64,000 nt of DNA, from positions 2,790,001 to 2,854,000 of the forward strand of contig NC_031674.1 in the NCBI RefSeq assembly GCF_001640025.1, read 5' to 3'. The stretch's first letter is position 1; the number at the start of each line of letters is the position of its first letter. A program made the position numbers and the translations under genes. Under the pieces are notes generated by a model. That model did no database searches and was not told the origin of the DNA. It worked only from the letters and a program-made list of their open reading frames with translations. This stretch comes from Sugiyamaella lignohabitans (lineage: Eukaryota; Ascomycota; Dipodascomycetes; Dipodascales; Trichomonascaceae). Of this stretch, positions 52,192 to 64,000 are shown in pieces.

Positions 52192-54314
52192 CTAATGCAA
52201 ATCAAAGTCTTCTTCATAATAATCTATGACGGATCTGTAATTGTCAATGTTGTCTCCTATTGCTGACCTCACGTCTCTACAAACTGACTCTGGTGCACAT
52301 GTAAGGAAAGCCACATTTGCTTCTGATTTCATAGTATTTTGAAATACAACCCAGCGCAAATTCGGTCTTTCATATGATAGCTGTAATGGCACAGACTGGA
52401 ATGTAGGGTACAAGGAAGCAATAGATCCTGTAATTGTCTTTTCGTGACTATTGCGGGTGCTCAGTCCATCATAAAAATCATTCACATATATGTGAACCTC
52501 ACAGTTGGGACTATCTGCCAGTAATGCCAGTTGCTCATTAAACCAGTTCAGGGGCCACTCATCCGAGATCAACCATACAAATATTACTTTGGAAGCTCTT
52601 GAATGTCTTAAACTCATAGCATAGCCATAACCTGCTGATACGCCTAGGCCACCGCATATGATGACATTAGTATCGTATTGATACAAGGGCCAGTGCATGC
52701 CATATGGACCCTCTAAAACAACTTTTACTTGGGCATACGCATGAGGGTGTCTTCTAAGATAGTTACATGCTGAGTCGGTAATAAAACCTTCAACTGATGC
52801 AATTGCCTTGATTTTCCCAGCATCAAATTGCTCAGGGGCTTCGGTAATATAAAAGGGTTTTAGTCGCCATCCCTTACTCCATTTCGCTATGTGTAGGTAA
52901 ACGTACGTTCCAGGAGTGAATGACCAGATACCAGTATGTGATGTCGTTAATTCAATTACTCCACCAGGGTGTAATTTAGCAATTCCGCGGGACTCAACGC
53001 CAGAAGCCAGAATCAACACCCATCGACTAATGTAATTCGAGGCCCAAAAGGCCGTTGAGGCATACAAGAAATCAATATCACCAACAACCTTCAGATGGAA
53101 TCCCATCCCAATGACGCTTATTATGGATAGTACTGTATGGATGCTACTAAACAAAGTGGTTCGGTCCATTTTTATGAATATCACTGAATACACGCACAAT
53201 ATTATAATTATTATCCCACCAGCTGTTCCGAATTTCAGGTAAAGCATAGACCAGTGGGCAGAATAAGTTTTATATTTTGATGTCAACAGAGTGTAGCATA
53301 TACCATGAATCAAAATATCAATTCCCAGACCAGCGGAGACCCAAGCATGAATAGTACGAATTGTACTTTGTGGCTGGCCGCTCAAATATGTCACAAATTT
53401 GTTCCTACCAGCAAAGAAGAACACAATCGGTAATTGAGCTACAGCAATTGCGCCTGATCTGTCACCAAGGTATTTACACATCTCCATCGGTAGCTTTTGC
53501 TGTCCCAGAATCTCACTTCCGTAAATGAATTGATAATTGATAAACAAAAGCACAATATGTAATACCTGGTATAGAAGCATAACCATGGTCACTAACCTAG
53601 TGGGGATAAATAGGCTCAATATTGACGAGACACGGCCTCTATTTGCAATCTTAGGCTTTAATGTTGGCAATTTTATTATCCACTTTTTGATTTTCCTCGT
53701 CACTTTATTGTTAAAAATTACTTTGTTAGCTCGCAGGAACCTTCTACTACACAGATTGGCGGCTGCTGATAGTAACAGGTAAGAGGCAACATATCCTAAC
53801 AAAGCAGTTCTGTTGTAGTTAGTAACTTAGCATTATTATTATTACCCCAAGCGACTTACCTCAAATATGTCGTTTGGTCAGAGTTATGAATTAAAATATT
53901 GGATGCCTGTAGATAACCATTCAGAAGTTGGACAGGAATTTTGAATGGCATGTGCTGCAATGTGCCATTTCCGATCTCTATTGTTTGAATGTACTTGCTA
54001 GCGTTCACATATATGACATCAAAATCTCTTGGTGATAATATCTTATGGCTGGCTGGTGAGCACACACTGTTGATTGTCTTCCTTGCATCTTGTTCGACAT
54101 CATAGCCCCAAGCGTGATTTTCAACGCAATAGAGGACTGAGCCCATATATACAGGGTTTCGACACGAGCATGTATAGTTAACACCCAGGGAGTTATCACA
54201 GCCATAGTTGAATCTTTCAACAGATCCCATACAGGCTGCTCCTAAAGCTGTGCTTGCAAGCACTAATTTAAATGCTAGGAGCGCCGTAATACACCGCAAT
54301 AATGCTTCAAACAT
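52192..54314 (-). CDS. Ferric reductase-like transmembrane protein (FRE family), diverged
   Basis: FRE-family flavocytochrome that would move electrons from NADPH through FAD and two haems to extracellular metal. Exons 53860-54314 and 52192-53809 (50-nt intron, GTAAGT to CTAACTACAACAG) give 690 residues; yeast Fre1 has 686. It has a signal peptide (about 1-25), a Cys-rich extracellular N-domain (CDNSLGVNYTCSC), and a membrane core with two His-13-His pairs (IHAWVSAGLGIDILIHG and HTVLSIISVIGMGFH) for bis-haem ligation. A cytosolic flavin/NAD region follows. The FAD motif, normally HPFT, reads KPFY, and the C-terminal CGP reads CAP. The nucleotide motif GGLGVSAGYGYA is kept. It may have altered cofactor use or reduced activity. 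Tandem with the next gene. Confidence 0.88.
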
Positions 54315-54619
54315 TCTTCCCTTGAACTTGGCGAAGCGGAAGAAACGAATCTACATTGCGGTTTAGATATATATTGGCCTGTCTCATTGTCAAATTATTT
54401 AAAAGGCTGCATCAATTTTTCTTTCGATTATCCTCCCTATACCCACTTTGTTTATGGCGTCCAAATCCTTTGTTGAGGTACCTATGGTTAACATGAGACA
54501 TTTTGAAACATACTATATTAGATGCAATATAGCCGCCATTAGACTCATGACAGATTGCTTTATCGTCAGGAGGAAATATGTATGATTGGTATGTGTACTA
54601 TATACTTCTACTTTTATTT
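54315..54619. other. Short spacer between the tandem ferric reductase genes
   Basis: 305 bp; must hold the promoter of the 3' copy and the terminator of the 5' copy. Two simple GATAA cores (minus strand about 54427-54431 and 54560-54564) are present, but no full ATCWGATAA site. Confidence 0.4.
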
Positions 54620-56795
54620 CTACCAAGAAAATGACTCTTCAAAATAATCCACTCTTGATTTCGAGGAAGATAAACTTTTAGATATTGTGAATCGAATATC
54701 ATCGTTCATTCGTCCCGGTCCACAAGATAAGAAGGCTATTCTGGGATCACCTCGGGATACTGCCTCTGATACTAGTGTAGCCACTTCAGTTTTATCACTA
54801 GATGTAGCGGTTATTTCTTGGGAAACGACAGTAAAATATTTTTCGCCCAGGCCAGAGTTAGAATCATCCACATACCTGGAAGCCGATGCAAGCTCTTTAT
54901 ACTTTACAAAAATCCTAACCGTCACCCGTGAATCACTGCGTAATAAGTCAAGCTCCTCCGAAAACCAGTCCAAAGGAGTTCGGTCATGCATGTACCAGAT
55001 GAATGTAATTCTTTGTTTTTCATTAGAGCAATTTTTGATAAGATCATAGGCATAGGAATAGGTGCTAGTGACCCCTATCCCTCCAGCGATTAATACAACA
55101 CTGTCATAGAGATGAAGGTTGTGGTAGCGGCCGTATGGGCCCTCTATGAGAATGGGTATGTTGGCTGATAATTCTTCTCCGCATGATGAAAATAAGAAAT
55201 CCTTTGTGTGCTTTGTTAAACCATTCTTGACTTTGAAGGTGATTTGCAGTTTGTTACTTTCTACTGGTTTCGGAGGGACCATGACAGTAAATGGATGCGA
55301 CTCCCAAAATCTATTTGGACGCAAAATGTAAATGAACACAAAACATCCCGGGTAGTGTTTCCAACGGTTTGAATAGTTCATCTTTAAGGTGACAACATCT
55401 CCCTCATGAAATCTCACATCCGCATTTGATTTCACTCCAGAATATATGATGCGTACTATACGCATTAACCGATCAAAGCACCATACGGTAATCGTAGCAT
55501 ACATGTAGTTTCGATCAAGTTCAGTGAGTTTTAGGTGGTACCATGCACCCATGATCCACCCGACTGCCATGAGGAGATGTAAAGTTAAGAAGAGATCATA
55601 CTTTCTTCTTCTGAATATGTGAAGTGATTGGATAAGTATTATACCTCCACACATCAATGCCACAAATCCCCATATCCAATAAGTGGTCTTCCATGACTTG
55701 TCAAGAATTCTTTGTTGAGCTCGTATGACCGTCCAGCAGATGCCATGAATTATGTAGTGAATTATTGAGACCCGCCCAATCCATCGATGGAACACATTAA
55801 AGGTATCTAAAGGCAGACCAGTACACCAAAGAAGAAAATTGTTTCTGCCACCAAACAGTACGAGTAAAGGCAATAGACTTATTCCGATAATAGCAACTCT
55901 GTGGGTTAAAGTAACTGCAATCTGCTGAAGCCTCGTAGGATAAGCAAAATTCGGGAAACTTAATCTATAATCCAAAAAGAGGAAGACGAAATCCAGAAGA
56001 ATGAAACCCGCAACTACCAAGCTGGCAAATCTGGTCGGTATATTAAAACTAAATTGACCAACATAAAGAGGAGTCGAATGATGATAGTTGAAAGTCGGTG
56101 GCAAAGTTATCCAAGTTCGAATATATCTTATGACCTGATCATCAAGGTCCAGAACTGCTCTTGGCGCCAGTTTGCACACGATATTGTATATGGTGGCCGC
56201 CAGCATGAATACGGCAAACCATCCTATTAATGCACCGCTAGACTGTTAGAAAGCTGTTCACCCTATATATCTTGAATGACACTTACCCCAAGATTCTACT
56301 GAGATATCTATTGTGGTCTTGGATATTTGTCACCTGCTTCCTATGATTTATATCCGCAGGCGTTAGAATTATAGTCTGGTTGGTAACTTGAGTAGTTGTT
56401 GGAATAACTGCGGAAAATGCACCGGCTCTTGCATAGTTGGCTATTTCGTCCACGCTGTACACTACGTTTGCACCATCTCTGCAACCAGTTGCCAAGTAAT
56501 TGAACCCAGCTACCAAGTCTGCTTCTGTCTTGGCATTTTGTACTATACAATAAGCAACTGTTTCCATGAATGCGTTGGAGAAGCATGTGCAACCTATGCC
56601 CTCATACTTGTCACAGCCAAAGCCATAAGTTAGGGCGGCTCCGAGGCATGGCTCTCCTAAGGTGTTGTCATAGGTAATCTGGGCAGCTGCTGCATTGTTT
56701 CCCTGAGCAATGGCTTGTTGGGCATATGATTCAGGTAGAGACCCTAAGAGAAGTAATACCAGGAGCTGTGAGCAAAGTGGAGATCTTCTCTTCAT
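54620..56795 (-). CDS. Ferric reductase transmembrane protein (FRE family)
   Basis: Plasma-membrane ferric/cupric reductase for high-affinity iron uptake. Exons 56287-56795 and 54620-56237 (49-nt intron, GTAAGT to CTAACAGTCTAG) give 708 residues. It has a signal peptide ending near SYAQQA and a Cys-rich extracellular N-domain (CDKYEGIGCTCF). The ferric reductase membrane domain has His-13-His pairs FHRWIGRVSIIHYIIHG and HLLMAVGWIMGAWYH. The FAD motif SHPFTV, NADPH motif AGGIGVTSTYSYA, C-terminal SCGPG and terminal YFEESFSW are all canonical. It is the intact partner of the diverged copy next to it: the same phase-2 intron at the same place, and second exons of equal length (1618 nt). A GATA-site cluster lies upstream. 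Confidence 0.93.
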
Positions 56796-57616
56796 TGAAA
56801 TGTGATTTCACCGAATGACGGCTGGAAAATGACCTTAGGAGAGTTCCTTGGATCAATTCAAAATGATCTTATTCTCTGTGCTGGGAGGGTTGAAATTCAG
56901 CAACACCTTATTGACTTATATTTGAATTATATAATCTTCTCTCCTGACATTATCTCTCATGACAAGCTTAGTGGTCAAAGCTTATGCAGTAAATATAAAC
57001 TTTCAAGACACCATACCGGCTTATCTAGATCAGTACTGCCATCTGATAATCTCCGATCTAATCTGATACGATCTTTTTTGTTTCGGAGGTGATGTCTTAT
57101 TTATCGATCAACAAACCTTCAGGGACGTATATATAATATTTCTGGTCTCTTACAGATGAACCTTCGATTATTGCACGTACACTGCCAATTAAATGAGCGT
57201 GTACATTAATTATATCTAATATTGGCAGGGTGACTCCATCTATAGTCAGCAGCTTTAAAACTGTTATTTAATTTTGTTTTAATTGGTACGGTTGTTTCCA
57301 TATGTGCTCTGGGACTCGCATATCAGTGGTAATCAAAAGTTTATTAAATTAATTCTTGCCTAAAGCAGCTCGCAACCTATGGTGAAAATTTTGCAGTCTA
57401 CATAAAACAAATCCAAGTATGACCCTTTCTTATTGAAGGAAAGTCGCAGCCTAATAAATTTCTTTGTTTCAAGAATATATTGGGAACTAGTTAGCTTCTG
57501 GCCGGCAGGAGCAAAAAACATAACAAACATTGATCGTTAGGTACCCCAAAACCTATTTATGTAATATAGTACAAAGTATATACGATGATGTAACTATACG
57601 ATAAAAAATAATCACA
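56796..57616. other. Spacer between BUD4 3' end and ferric reductase promoter
   Basis: 820 bp. The reductase-proximal half has the GATA-type site cluster. No gene is seen. Confidence 0.55.
57021..57069. promoter_or_regulatory. GATA-type iron-regulatory site cluster
   Basis: ATCTGATAA at 57041-57049 matches the ATCWGATAA consensus of Fep1/Sfu1/SreA iron repressors. ATCTGATAC follows exactly 20 bp later at 57061-57069, and TTATCTAGAT (GATAA on the minus strand) starts 20 bp earlier at 57021. The cluster is 226-274 bp before the ferric reductase ATG at 56795. Iron control is inferred. Confidence 0.5.
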
Positions 57617-60600
57617 TCATTCACTTCGATCTCTTTCATGTACAAGGCTCACCCAGCTCTTCGATTGTGGAGACTGCTTAATGGATTTTTCAACTCCCAA
57701 TATCCACTCACTCTTTTCCTCAGCAGTATCAGCATAGAAGTCTATCATCTCACCATTACCAAATTGAATTCTAAAACCTTGGTCGACAAAAGAAGCACCC
57801 GCTTCAGTTTCAGCGAATGCTGACTTTCTTCTATTAGAACCAACCTGCACAACTGGCTTAGTCAAGGAAGATTTGTCTTCGACAACTTGCACGGCCTTAG
57901 CGAGATTAATAGTTGCCCTGGGCTTCTTGCTAGCTTCACTGTGAGCTGTCAAAGTGGTACCTTCGAGAATAAAGAATCTTCGACGCCAGTACTTGCAATC
58001 ACCGCCAAGCTGGGAGAGGTAACCCTCAATCTTAATTGCCTTCTGAGTTGGTTTGGTTCTTTTCAACTCCTCTAAAGCTTGTTTAATTGAAGTAGGCAGT
58101 ATTTCGTTGGGAGAGGCTCGAGGCACAAACATAAGCTGAACCTGTAAAGTTCCAATCTTGTAAGGAGCACGCTTCGACTTGGAAGCAGTCTTAGCCCATT
58201 CATTAAAGCATGACAACTCAAATGTGCCTGGTTTACCAAAGATTTCCTTTTCATACTGCGAAAAATCTATGTAGGCCCTTGCGAAAGAGCCATCAGCAGC
58301 CACTAATGACTCCCAGTTGTCATTGCGAATATTTTCTTGGACTACAGGCTGGGGCGCAGACTCTGGTGTCGCAACGCGTCGCTTTTGTGTAAACAGCTTG
58401 GATATACCGTGACGACTTTTGGTCTCGAAGGTCTTCACCACAGGATTTGGGGCTGGAACAACCTTGCGCACTACTGTGGGTTGTTTGACCCATTTGGTTT
58501 TCATGGAGAGTATAAATTCTAACTCCTCGCCAACTGTAAGTTCAAACTCTTCATCTAGAAAGCTTGTCCGTTTCAAATCTGTATATCCCGTAGTTATGCA
58601 GTGTATGCCATTGTCAAGAGTGAGATTAAATTTAGCTTTCTTTTCTATCATGAGTTAGCTACCAAAATCACCTGTTACGCCCAATAAATACTTACGGTCA
58701 ATCGATGGTAGATCAACATTTTTAAATGAGACCATTCTAAGAAACAAGCGGCCCCGTTCGCTTATGGGCATTTCATGTTTGGACTCCACTGAAATAGGTG
58801 CAGCATCAACATCTGGTGGGATCTCTGGAGTCTCGGGGATAGGCTCGGCAGAGATTGGTATTTTTTTTACTGGACTACTAATTCTTCTTCGAGTACCTTC
58901 GGAAACTCTCCTCTCACTAGCGATGACAACATCGTTATTCTCTCTCAACGTATAACCCCGCTAGAAAAGTTAGTTTAAGAATTTAATAGAAAACAAGACA
59001 TGTGGGAAATACTCACCTTTTTTACCTCGAGGAGCTTATCGAATTCTTCATTCAAGTCTCCGAAGATAGAATCTCGATCACTGTGCAGATCAGATGTGTC
59101 AAGTTGAAGCATTGGCACAGGCACTGGTGCTCGAGTTATTTCACGCAAGATATGGCCATCCTCAGCTCCGGCTGAGACATCTGAATATTGGCTTGCGTTC
59201 GATCGGGATCTCGAAATACGGGCAACATCCATAGGTGTTATACTGGGACGGGCCCGCAATTGGGAACCAGAAGATGAACGAATAGTAGTAGTAGCAGGAG
59301 AGGCTGTGCCGCTGGTATGGTTGGATTCTTCCGTAGCCCCATCCTGTTCTGCCCCTTGAGTCTGACTCTCACCAGAATTCTCACTTGCTGTGACTTGGGG
59401 AGTCTTAATCAGCATGTCAGAGAATTCCGATGCGAACTCTTCGGCAACCGAGTATCTGTTGGATTCGAGACCTTCTCCCCAGATTGGTAAATCACTGCGG
59501 AAAATGGCTGTGTCAGCTTCACCATGTTTCGCCGGGCTATAACTGAGGCTCTCAGGAGTATCTTGGAATTGATGAACTTCTAAACTAGGAACTGGTGATG
59601 AGTCAGGTTCATGTTTTATAGCGGGCATAGGAGGAAGAGGCTGATCAGGGGGTCCAGAAGGTAGCCGTGGAACTGAAAGGACTGGTTGGGGAGAGAAATG
59701 ACGAGTATAATCATCAGCTTGCTCGGTTTTCACACGAATGGGGGGAATGATTAATTGAGAAGGTTCTTTGCTGTTAGAACGAGACCTTTCAAGTCCAGTA
59801 TTTATACTCTCGGGAAAGACATCTCCGAACATAGGCGAAACTCCGATATCTGGTAAGGGTCTCGGTGTCTCAACTTTTGGCAGATCGTCAACTGGTTCAC
59901 GCTTAACCTTTACAGTTTCAAGCTTGTCAGGGCCTGTGACAATAGCCAAGGAGGCAACCTCATCTTCCACAGGAATTTTCGAAGAAATGCCAGCAGTTTC
60001 CTCTTGAAGTGGTTTTATGGCTTGCTTGAGTTTTGGTGAAAAAGATGTGCTCTGTTCAGAGTTTTGTGGTGAGGTTGCAAATTCTTCATTTCTGTCATTC
60101 GGGGTAGCAGTCAGACTAGAACTGGCATCTGAAAGAAAATCTGCTGATTGAGACTCCGGGAACTTTTCATTCAGGCCATCCGTAGAGTGAGTCTCTTTAT
60201 GAATGGTTTCTTCTTGCTCATTGCCTCCATGATCTGTTCTATCGCTATTCCTAGAGGAGCTTATCATGCTGTCACGCGGTATATAAAAATCTTCATTTGT
60301 CGCAGCAGGTGTGGTAGGTATTAGAGGAGAGGTCTGTGAAAAATCCAAATTGTCCAACGGTTTGAAGGCATTTACCTGCGAAATGTAGGTGGAAGTGGGT
60401 GACTCATCTTCGTCGTTACTTTCATGTTCGAGCTTTTCACCCATCAAAGCGGAGACCCCTTGCTCACTTGTAGAGTTAATGTCATCTTCCTTGTTCATTA
60501 TATTACTCGATTCCTCAATATTGGCCAAATCCTGGATATTGGAAGGTGGTGGGCTCTCGGCCTCTGGTGATTCCGTAGATCTAAAACTAGCGGACTTTTC

Positions 60601-62494
60601 CATGCCTTCCGATTCTAATGCAGATGGTTGTGGCAAAGATTTTTCCAATGCATTGGAGCTATTTGTTTCGGAAAGTTCATCCACCGTTCTCTGGAAAGGG
60701 TCAGCTGTTTCCTCAGCTGGTCTCTCCTTCATAGAATTAGCTTCGAAGTCCGGCTCCTCTGCACTATGAGCCCTTATATTTGTAGGCTGTATTAGCCCAA
60801 GTGTTGTATGGTCGGTCGTACCTTCATCCCCCTCGGGTCCAAGACCGTGGTCATTCATTGAAACTTTGGATTCTTCAAGAGCTTCTGGGGGGAAGCGTTC
60901 TCCCACATCTGCGGGTTGTGCCGTACCAGGTTCTGTATGACCAGAATCAATAGCATTTGTAGTTTCTAATTTCTCCACGACTGGATCGTTTTCCACTAGT
61001 GTTGAACTTTGTACAGCGGAAGCCTCCGTTCTAGCGGTGTCCTCAGCACGAGTATCCATCTCCTTATAGTCTTGGCCTTCTTGAAAGCTCTGCAAGTCAG
61101 GCAATAAAGTAGTTTCAGTAGCATTTTTAGAACTATCTTCTTCTTCTTCCATTTCTGAAATCACACTCACCTTGCCGTGTGACCGCTCTTCTAACACTTT
61201 TACTATTGACCTACGTTTTTGTGACATGCTTCTCTGCACTTGAGCAGCAGATGGCGCGGTAGCATATTGCAGAGGCATGCTGGTCAAGTGGTTTTCGGTT
61301 GACAATTTTCGTTGGTGATCCAACAGCGATTCCTTCCTTGTTAACGACAAGGGTTCATTATCGAGATGGAAGTCTGCATCTGACGTGTCTGAATAAACGC
61401 TGCTGACACTTGGCGAAGGATAGCTCATGGTGTCACGTAAAACTTCTAATGAAGAAGTGTTCGCTGGGTATTGGCTTAGTGGTTTACCTTCTAGTTCAGG
61501 GGATGGTAGTGGTGAGCTTTGATGGCTATTATCAAGAACAATATCTAACCGCCTTTCTAAGGGAAGTTTCCGATGACTGTCAACTAGTTTGTTATCCGCA
61601 ACATTCTGTGACTGATTAATACTGCCATCACTTGAATCCTGCTCCATAGGAGGAAGACGAGATGGAAATTGACCGACATCAGAATATATTGCGGGAGATG
61701 ATATGCTTTGAGGAATTTGAGGTAATGGTCGGTGATTTGGCTGGGGCTGTGGAAAGCTCTGAGGCTCGATGACTGGCACATCGGACTCTTCGTCTTCATC
61801 GCTATCGTGAGATGAAGTGCCATCAAAACTCTGCGAATCAGAGCTCAGGTCGGGAGTTTGTGTTTCAAATTGAATGACTTGGTCCGTATGATCGAAGGTG
61901 ACAACCTTTTTGAGCTTAGTGGGAGAGCTGGACCTTTGAATTTCATCGTTGGGGTTTCGCGGACCATGGAGCCTACCAAAGGTACCAGTACGCGTCAAAG
62001 ACGACTTACGTCCTAAATCCGGGGATGTTGTTTCTATAATTGAGTCTTGGGATTTGTGTTTGCCGTGATATTGATTTTGAAATACTAACTTCGGAGAGTG
62101 ATTGGCCTGAACAAACGGATTGTCGGTGAATTTAGAAGAGCTTGACGCAAGTGGAGATGTTCTTTGCGGGAACAAAGGAGATTTCACACCAGTCGGAGAC
62201 TTGTATGATTCTTCTTTCTTTTCCAAATCCGACCAAAATGATCGCATGTTTTTGGTTTTGGCACTCACAGAAGCGTCAACTCGAGTTGAAGACATATAAG
62301 CAGCTACAGCAGTTAGAATAGTTCAAAGAAAGAGCACATCAGTACTGCTAACTCATACTGTCCCAAAATATACGCGATATATTTGCGTCACCAACTTAAT
62401 TTCACTTACCTGGCTGTGGATGAGAATCATCCAGCTCTCGCTGCTTGTTTATGCGAAGCGGCCTGACTTCAGAACCTGGCGTATCCGAGTTCAT
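57617..62494 (-). CDS. BUD4: Bud4-like anillin-related septin-ring protein
   Basis: Anillin-related protein that organises septins at the bud neck and marks axial bud sites. Four exons (62410-62494, 59017-62303, 58696-58960, 57617-58644) give 1554 residues (1447 in S. cerevisiae). The 28-codon first exon begins MNSDTPGSEVRPLRI; the 106-nt intron ends CTAACTGCTGTAG and restores the frame. About 1100 residues of disordered Ser/Pro/Glu-rich sequence follow, then the anillin-homology region (KRGYTLRENNDVVIASERR, GRLFLRMVSFKNVDLPSID, NGIHCITTGY) and a PH domain (about 1405-1540, GYLSQLGGDCKYWRRRFFIL). The other introns (56 and 51 nt) start GTGAGT and GTAAGT. The reading frame across all three junctions is exact (4665 nt). 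Confidence 0.92.
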
Positions 62495-64000
62495 TACAAA
62501 ATCCAATTTTCCAACCTACCGTTGACGTTGATACGACGCAAAAGAAAACTACCAGTCTCGGATATAAGGCAAATAATTATGGCAGCTTGATTTAGGGGTT
62601 TGCGAACAACTCACATAAGCTTTAGGGGTAAATGGGTTTGCTTTCCACTGTCAAAAACAGGCGTCCGATGGATTATCAAAAAAAAACTTTAAAAACGTTC
62701 ACAAAGATGAAAAACAAAAATGCCTCTCACTTCTTGCCCGGCTATCCAAAGTCTAAGTGACACAAACGGTAAAACGCAATTAGAGGTGCAAATTTAGCTG
62801 ACGGGCAGTTGAATTCCAATGTTGTGTTTCAAGATGGGGCGTTCTGCATTAAGCATATCATGTATTTGTTTATTTGTGACCAGTAACATAATGTACATCT
62901 GTCGATCATTGTCACCATATAAAATGTTGACTTGAAACTGTAGTGGTAAAGTGCCGCTATAGTGATACGGGTAAGGTTATGCATGTAATGAATGGGATTT
63001 TTGGTAAACATTGGTATGGTGTGGCTAAGGGTTGGTAATTTAAGGATTAAGATTGATATCGCGTAAAGTTCGCGCTTGCGGTCGAGGTGTGAAATTCCCC
63101 ATGCCTAGAGATGTCTAGCTGGGGAACAGAGTAAGGTTTCATAACACACATTAGAGAAAGTGAACCGGTTTTATCTGGCTTATACACAATTGTATAATAT
63201 GAGCCGCGAAGGCGAAAACAGGGGTACGGGAGGAGGCGATTGCCGTGCCGTTGCCTTGCCAATCAACTGAATACCCTAGAACCCGTCGATAGAGCAAGTA
63301 CCAGGGATTTCTCACTCATTAAAAGTGTTGGTTACACTATAGATATAAGGTAATAGTAAAATGTAGACCGTTATTTTGAAACTCAATTATATTATCTTTA
63401 GCTGCAGCAAACGAAAAACCATACCTAATACGTGAACTAAATAGCAGACAGAATGAAGATTCTATGTGTTCAGCCTTTTATAAGTTGTTTTATATAACAT
63501 AATTTGGAATCATTCTCAAAAATTGAAACAAAGCTAAATTAATTTGGGACTTCGGTGATATCTAAAAGTTGTTGTGACTGTGAAGGAGCCGTGGCACCAG
63601 TGAAGAATACTTTCGATTGAAAGGATAGCCGAGAGTAACGTTTGAAGCATATATTTTAGTGTCGATAAAATCACACCCCTCCTCTATATATGGATCTGAT
63701 AATTGAATAGATAACCCAGACTATGTATAGGTATGTATAGAAAGATAAGCAGGTAAGGAAATGCAGGTCCTGGTGTCGAGTTTACGTACTATGCATTAGT
63801 TAACATCTGATTGGCTCCAACGTAACATTCGAAGTTGGTATTACTGAGTCTCAAAATCCTCTTGAAATTTACTGAAATCCGTACGGCTCCTTTAGAAAAG
63901 CTAGGATATGTCTGCTAATTAGATATATATTATCAAGGTTTATAATTTCATGGCCAATTGAGTCTAAGACCGGAATCCGAATTTTTCACTTTCCTAACCC
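62495..64000. other. Intergenic region at right edge, no gene seen
   Basis: 1.5 kb upstream of BUD4 running to the window end. Only short frames (71 codons at most), no tRNA signature. It contains the BUD4 promoter and possibly the flank of a gene beyond the edge. Confidence 0.5.

Noticed and set aside
63004..63010. GTAAACA forkhead-type motif upstream of BUD4
   Set aside because: A single 7-mer in AT-rich DNA with no adjacent Mcm1 site is expected by chance.

Overview
This 64 kb window is chromosomal DNA from a budding yeast (Saccharomycotina). Nearly every long reading frame is a recognisable yeast housekeeping, transport or cell-cycle gene. Leucine positions that are invariant in these families are written CTG (for example the Leu of Asp-Leu-Glu-Trp in the ASF1 gene and Leu3 of the RAD23 gene), so this is not a CUG-Ser clade yeast. 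I can place 13 spliceosomal introns in 8 genes. They are short (49-259 nt), start GTAAGT/GTGAGT or close variants, and carry a CTAAC-type branch site directly before the 3' AG. That frequency and layout suggest an early-branching lineage (Yarrowia/Nadsonia/Trichomonascaceae/Dipodascaceae type) rather than Saccharomyces. I cannot name the species.

Layout. 1-1380: 5' part of the V-ATPase subunit H gene (VMA13, minus), running off the left edge. 1381-5838: a 4.4 kb region with no convincing gene. 5839-13941: PTR2 peptide transporter, LOC1 ribosome-biogenesis/mRNA-localisation factor, a YOR283W-type histidine phosphatase, a decayed allantoate-permease-like pseudogene, RAD23 and a DUF2470 membrane protein. 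14542-20427: SYO1, TRM11 and HRP1. 21228-24702: two convergent metal transporters, a ZRT3-like ZIP and an Nramp/SMF. 25852-36457: ASF1 (three introns), an SP-family sugar/polyol transporter and a phospholipase D (SPO14). 36648-43476: SEC59 dolichol kinase, a PPZ-type phosphatase and CDC45. 43927-51624: four proteins I do not recognise. 52192-56795: tandem ferric reductases with the same intron phase. 57617-62494: a four-exon BUD4/anillin-like gene. 62495-64000: no gene seen.

The neighbours do not form one pathway, as is usual in yeast chromosomes, but there are local themes. Metal handling recurs (ZIP, Nramp, two ferric reductases). The ZIP and Nramp promoters share an identical 12-mer that differs by one base from the Zap1 zinc-response element, and one ferric-reductase promoter has a cluster of GATA-type sites of the kind bound by Fep1/Sfu1/SreA iron repressors. 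The S-phase genes CDC45 and ASF1 have MCB-like elements upstream. I found no tRNA, rRNA, transposon or CRISPR, and no clearly novel multi-gene system. The best leads are the metal-regulatory sites, a ferric reductase with altered cofactor motifs, the long gene-free block, and the unrecognised proteins.
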